This document shows positions 60,943-64,000 of a DNA stretch of 64,000 nt, in pieces (within the stretch, counting starts at the first letter, position 1; each line of letters begins with the position of its first letter). Where the stretch lies: contig JADJRG010000023.1 of NCBI GenBank assembly GCA_016712315.1, positions 186,001 to 250,000 on the forward strand. Reading direction: 5' to 3'. A model generated the notes under the pieces. It was not told the DNA's origin. It did no database searches and saw only the letters and a program-made list of their open reading frames with translations. The DNA is from Nannocystis sp. (GTDB taxonomy: Bacteria; Myxococcota_A; Polyangia; Nannocystales; Nannocystaceae). Position numbers and translations under genes: made by a program.

Positions 60943-62532
60943 TCACGCCGCTCGTCGCCCGCGCTCGACCAGCGCCGCCGCTGCCGGGGCCAGCACCGCC
61001 TTCACCCCGATCTGCAGCGCCGCCGCCCGCGCCGCCGCGCTCATCAGCCCGTGGCCGGCCAGCGCCCCGTCCTCGCACGCCGCGGTCGCCAGCTCCGCCG
61101 CCAGCCCGCGCTCCAGCGCCGCCAGCGCCTCATCCAACTCCTGGATCAGCCCCGCCCGCGCCGCCTCGTCCATCGTCTCCATCAGCCACGCCAGCGTCCG
61201 CCAGCCCAGCGCCGCGTGCCGCCCCTCGTCCGCCGCGATCTTTAAGAGAGCGCGCCGCACCGCCGGATCGCTCGCCCCTGCCGCCGCCGCCTGCGCCTCG
61301 ATCGCCGCCAAGCTCTCGCCTACGCACGCCTCGCGCAGCACCGCCAGCGCCACCGCCGCGTGATCGCTCGCCCCGCTCAGCGCCCCTGCCAGCGCCAGCG
61401 GACCTGGCCCTAAGGCCTCACCCGCGTACGCGCTCGCCAACGCGAAGCAGATCTGCGCGTGCTCCACCTCGTCCTTCAGCGCCTCTTGCGCCGCCAGCAC
61501 CAGCTCTGGCGGCGCCGCCAGCCCCAGCAGATCCAGCACGAAGCGCGCGAACGAGGCCACGCTCGCGTGCTCCATCGCCGCCGCCGCCGCCCAGTGCTCG
61601 CGCAGCGCCGCCCGCTCGGTCGCGTCCAGCCGCGCCACCTCGGGCCCGGGCCCCTGTCCCTTCGACCATGTACTGCCGCGGATCACCGGCGCCACCCTCG
61701 CCGCCTCGTCGACCAAGAACGGCCGCCCGCACACCGCCCCGTTGCACGTCCACTTCGGCTCCGGCGACGACTCGAACACGCACTTGTCGCCGCACTCATC
61801 GTCGCCGTAGCAGTCGTCGCTCGGCCCGTGGCACGCCGTCAAGAAGCCGCCCGGCTCGCAGGTGTCTGGCGACAGCGCGCACAGGTACCCCCCACAGTCG
61901 CTGTCCGCCACGCAGCCGCCCTGCACGCACTCTGTGTACCACCCGAGCCCGTCGCCCGCGCAGCGACAGATCTCCCCCGCGCCGCAGTCCGAGTCGCTCA
62001 CGCAGCCGTACACGCACGAGCAGGTCCCACCCTCGAGCGCCCCGCCGAAGGCGACGTCTTGGTGGCACGCGCCGTGCGGAAATTCCACGCAGTCGGCGTC
62101 TGACTGGCAGCCGCCGCCCGAGCTGTCCATACACGTCGAAGGCGTCGCGGGCGCCAGGCAGTCCTTCGGCAGCACCCGGTGGATCGTCCCGTCCGCGCAG
62201 ATCTCAAAGCCCGAAGGCGCCGGCGGATCCACGTGCGCCTGCGGGATCGGCTCCGACCCCTCGCAGCCCATCGGCGTCAGCCCCGTCGTCTCCGCGCTCG
62301 TCGACCCCTCGCTCGTCGACCCGCTCGTCGACCCCTCGCTCGTCGACCCTTCGCTCGTCGACCCTTCGCTCGTCGACCCGCTCGTCGACCCGCTCGTCGA
62401 GCCCTCGCTCGTCGACCCAGCCGTGCCGTCGTCATCGCCGCCCTTGCCCTCACACCCGGGGGCCAGCGCGACCCCTAACGCGAGCAAGATCGAGTGACGC
62501 AGCGGAGCGAGGTCAGAGAGACAGATCGGCAT
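60943..62532 (-). CDS. Lipoprotein with repeat linker, Cys-rich region and ferritin-like domain
   Basis: A 529-residue lipoprotein starting at MPICLSDL; an upstream GTG adds four residues. The signal peptide ends in LAPGC (Cys27), then a Ser/Thr/Gly/Glu linker of EGSTS-type repeats (about 40-82). A Cys-rich part (about 90-275, with CQSDADC, CVSDSDCGAGEIC and CVADSDC) resembles myxobacterial disulfide modules. The C-terminal 240 residues form a ferritin-like helical bundle with diiron ligands in AAAMEHASVASF, DEVEHAQICF and ADEGRHAALGW. The iron or oxidase role on an exported lipoprotein is unusual. Similar lipoproteins with ferritin-like tails are seen in Nannocystineae-type genomes, function unknown. 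Confidence 0.85.
   Translation of the reverse strand: MPICLSDLAPLRHSILLALGVALAPGCEGKGGDDDGTAGSTSEGSTSGSTSGSTSEGSTSEGSTSEGSTSGSTSEGSTSAETTGLTPMGCEGSEPIPQAHVDPPAPSGFEICADGTIHRVLPKDCLAPATPSTCMDSSGGGCQSDADCVEFPHGACHQDVAFGGALEGGTCSCVYGCVSDSDCGAGEICRCAGDGLGWYTECVQGGCVADSDCGGYLCALSPDTCEPGGFLTACHGPSDDCYGDDECGDKCVFESSPEPKWTCNGAVCGRPFLVDEAARVAPVIRGSTWSKGQGPGPEVARLDATERAALREHWAAAAAMEHASVASFARFVLDLLGLAAPPELVLAAQEALKDEVEHAQICFALASAYAGEALGPGPLALAGALSGASDHAAVALAVLREACVGESLAAIEAQAAAAGASDPAVRRALLKIAADEGRHAALGWRTLAWLMETMDEAARAGLIQELDEALAALERGLAAELATAACEDGALAGHGLMSAAARAAALQIGVKAVLAPAAAALVERGRRAA
62296..62418 (-). repeat. Mixed 15- and 12-bp tandem repeats coding for a Ser/Thr/Gly/Glu linker
   Basis: About nine units of GCTCGTCGACCC, some followed by CTC or TTC, sit in the linker of the ferritin-like lipoprotein and encode GSTS or EGSTS. 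All units are multiples of three. Confidence 0.9.
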
Positions 62533-62593
62533 GACGCATTGCACTCCTCGCGCCGCGCCGCGTCAAGCCCGTCTCTACCCGCGCGCCCGCCGC

Positions 62594-63646
62594 TCACGGG
62601 CAGTTGCCCGACGTCACCTTCTGGTTCGTCTTCGGCACCCCGCCGGCCACGTCGACGAACGACAGCGGGATCGACTGGCAGTTCGCCACCCCGCAGTCCT
62701 CCGTGCGCATCACGTGCGCGTGCCGGCCCGTCGAGTAGCCCGTCGACCCGGAAGCGCCCACCGAGGCCCCGCGCGGCACAAATTCGCCCAGCGCCACCCC
62801 TACCGCGCTCAAGTGTTTATAGATCGAAGCCGCCCCGTCGCCGTGCCGCAGCACCACCAGGTTCGCGTAGGGGAAGCACTCTTGTCCGCCGCCGTTGTAG
62901 CAGGGGTCGCCCGGACCTGTCTGATCGTACACATGGATCACCACCCCGTCGGCCATCGCCACCAGCGGCGTGCCGACCCCGATCGCGAAGTCGAACGCGT
63001 ACGCCGCCTTGCCTTGGTGGCTGAAGCCGCCGAAGTTCCCCTGGCTGATCGTCGCCGAGCTCCCGCACTGGAGCGGCAGATAGTACCCGTCTGGCGGCAG
63101 CAGCTCCGGCGCCTCCTCGAGCGTACACGCCACAAAACCCGCGAAGACGAAGCCTTCGATCCCGCCGCTCGCGATCTCATACCAAGTGTCCACCCCGCCG
63201 ATCGACTCTCCCTGCGCGATCGCCAGCACATCGACGATCGTGTGGTTCGGCAGCGCCCCCACCGGCGCCCCCTGCGTCGACGGATCAGGCCGCACGTTCA
63301 GCGTCTGCCCTGGCGCCACCATCACCTTCACCCGCGGGCACATGTCCATCGCATCCTCCCCCGTCGTCGCCTCCCCCGTCGTCGCCTCCCCCGTCGTCGC
63401 CTCCCCCGTCGTCACCTCCCCCGTCGTCACCTCCCCCGTCGTCGCCTCCCCCGTCGTCGCCTCCCCCGTCGTCTCGCTGCCGCTGCTGCTCGCAGCCCCG
63501 CTCGCGCTCGTCGACGCCTCACCGCCCGACGACGACGACGACGACGCCCCCTCACTCTCACCGACCGAAGCCGACCCCGAGTCATCGGCGCAGCCGACCC
63601 AACAGATCGCCGCAACAACCGGCCATAGAAGCGTACTGGGGCGCAT
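62594..63646 (-). CDS. M23 metallopeptidase lipoprotein with SH3-like domain
   Basis: A 350-residue lipoprotein. The ATG of MRPSTLLWPV gives a signal ending in WVGC (Cys19); a longer start is poorer. A Ser/Gly region and eight ATTGE-type repeats form the linker (about 23-98). An SH3-like domain (VMVAPGQTLNVRPDPSTQG, about 108-165) binds wall, and the M23 domain (about 180-340) has HQGKAAYAFDFAIG (Asp zinc ligand region), ADGVVIHV and TGRHAHV. Such enzymes cut peptide bridges in peptidoglycan or other Gly-rich peptides, and myxobacteria use them in predation and wall growth. Lipid anchoring would hold it at the outer membrane. It faces a partial lipoprotein gene divergently. Confidence 0.88.
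   Translation of the reverse strand: MRPSTLLWPVVAAICWVGCADDSGSASVGESEGASSSSSSGGEASTSASGAASSSGSETTGEATTGEATTGEVTTGEVTTGEATTGEATTGEATTGEDAMDMCPRVKVMVAPGQTLNVRPDPSTQGAPVGALPNHTIVDVLAIAQGESIGGVDTWYEIASGGIEGFVFAGFVACTLEEAPELLPPDGYYLPLQCGSSATISQGNFGGFSHQGKAAYAFDFAIGVGTPLVAMADGVVIHVYDQTGPGDPCYNGGGQECFPYANLVVLRHGDGAASIYKHLSAVGVALGEFVPRGASVGASGSTGYSTGRHAHVMRTEDCGVANCQSIPLSFVDVAGGVPKTNQKVTSGNCP
63356..63475 (-). repeat. Eight 15-bp tandem repeats coding for Thr-Thr-Gly-Glu linker
   Basis: Eight units of CTCCCCCGTCGTCGC, with single-base changes in units 4, 5 and 8, encode ATTGE or VTTGE in the M23 lipoprotein. The array is near-perfect and in frame, so length changes would only alter linker length. 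Confidence 0.95.
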
Positions 63647-63729
63647 ACGCGCACCCTGCCGCAGACCGCGCGCGATTTCAAGCACCTTCAACCGACTGGT
63701 CACCCGCGATCCGGAGTACCATCGCGCCG

Positions 63730-64000
63730 ATGTCCAGCCGCCTCCTCCTCACCGTCATCGCCAGCGCCTCACTGCTCGCCGCCTGCGGCAAGGAGGGCGA
63801 CAAACCGGCCCCAGAGGCCTCTGCGGGGGAGGCCGCCAAGCCCCCCGAGCAGCCTCGCGATCCTGACGCCAGCGTCGACAAGGTCGTCACCGCCGTCGAC
63901 ATCACGGGCCCGGTGCCGCCCGAGATCAGCGCCACCTTCTTCATCCTCGACGGCGCGCTCGTCCCGCTCGGCTGCTTTGACAAGGCCAAGAACAAGCTCG
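63730..64000 (+). CDS. Putative lipoprotein, N-terminal part (runs off window end)
   Basis: The first 90 codons of a gene starting at MSSRLLLTVIASAS, open to the last base of the window. The signal peptide ends in LAAC (Cys19), and the following part is a Glu/Ala/Pro/Lys-rich linker (to about residue 48) leading into a structured region (VVTAVDITGPVPPEISATFFILDGALVPLG). A Cys follows in GCFDKAK. The family cannot be told from this part. It is divergent from the M23 lipoprotein with an 83-base gap. Confidence 0.8.
   Translation, partial: MSSRLLLTVIASASLLAACGKEGDKPAPEASAGEAAKPPEQPRDPDASVDKVVTAVDITGPVPPEISATFFILDGALVPLGCFDKAKNKL

Noticed and set aside
1..64000. Search by eye for tRNA, rRNA, IS elements, attachment sites and replication origins
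   Set aside because: No T-loop-like tRNA core, transposase motif, terminal inverted repeats or DnaA-box cluster was noticed. Short or diverged examples could have been missed without a covariance search.

Overview
The window is very GC-rich and densely packed: about 44 protein genes, no stretch over 300 bases without a gene, and no tRNA, rRNA, CRISPR array or insertion sequence that I could see. It suggests a myxobacterium of the Nannocystineae type. The signs are Cys-rich DUF4215-type repeats, many lipoproteins with Ser/Thr/Gly/Glu tandem-repeat linkers, a MYXO-CTERM-like tail, an AgmX/PglI-type C-terminal domain, and TonB-like domains fused to other proteins. The taxon is inferred from gene style, not from a marker gene.

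Layout. 1-3732: the end of a sigma-54 activator and small envelope or membrane proteins. 3839-6544 (minus): a coupled cassette of a Tat-signal protein, a radical SAM enzyme and an HExxH protein resembling peptide beta-hydroxylases. 6735-12375 (plus): a potassium operon with TrkH, TrkA, a HAMP/PAS-like protein and a KdpD/KdpE-like two-component pair. 12422-14257: a radical SAM/methyltransferase fusion. 14317-19016: a VIT/VWA lipoprotein, a cyanophycinase-like lipoprotein and an MscS channel. 19105-22847: a divergent His-Xaa-Ser (Hxs)-type RiPP locus. It has a small peptide ending in eight His-Gly-Ser repeats, two radical SAM enzymes and two HxsD-like proteins. 22950-24512: an ATPase plus a putative nuclease, possibly a defence pair. 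24519-27239: a TonB-dependent receptor. 27519-33697: a metallophosphoesterase-ATPase coupled to an ATPase with about 17 WD40 repeats.

33724-46924 is mostly housekeeping: a class V aminotransferase, hisC, hisD, metK, a VanY-like peptidase, a TrpB2-type enzyme, an ABC-F ATPase, a SpoU methyltransferase and a phospholipase D lipoprotein. 47142-49462 holds two coupled peptidoglycan genes (LysM-MepA and an L,D-transpeptidase). 49533-52333 is a three-gene unit ending in an ATP-dependent DNA ligase-like protein behind two unrecognised proteins. 52420-64000 holds an EamA transporter, a D-lactate dehydrogenase-like enzyme, a cytochrome P450, an RDD protein, a possible papain/transglutaminase-like protein and several surface lipoproteins, one with a ferritin-like domain and one with an M23 peptidase.

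The most notable theme is three separate radical SAM loci within about 19 kb (5.0-6.0, 12.4-14.3 and 19.1-22.8 kb). At least one and probably two look like peptide-modification systems. The Hxs-type locus is the clearest candidate for an unusual system: its precursor is tiny and nearly pure HGS repeat at its C terminus, and it carries two HxsD-like genes.
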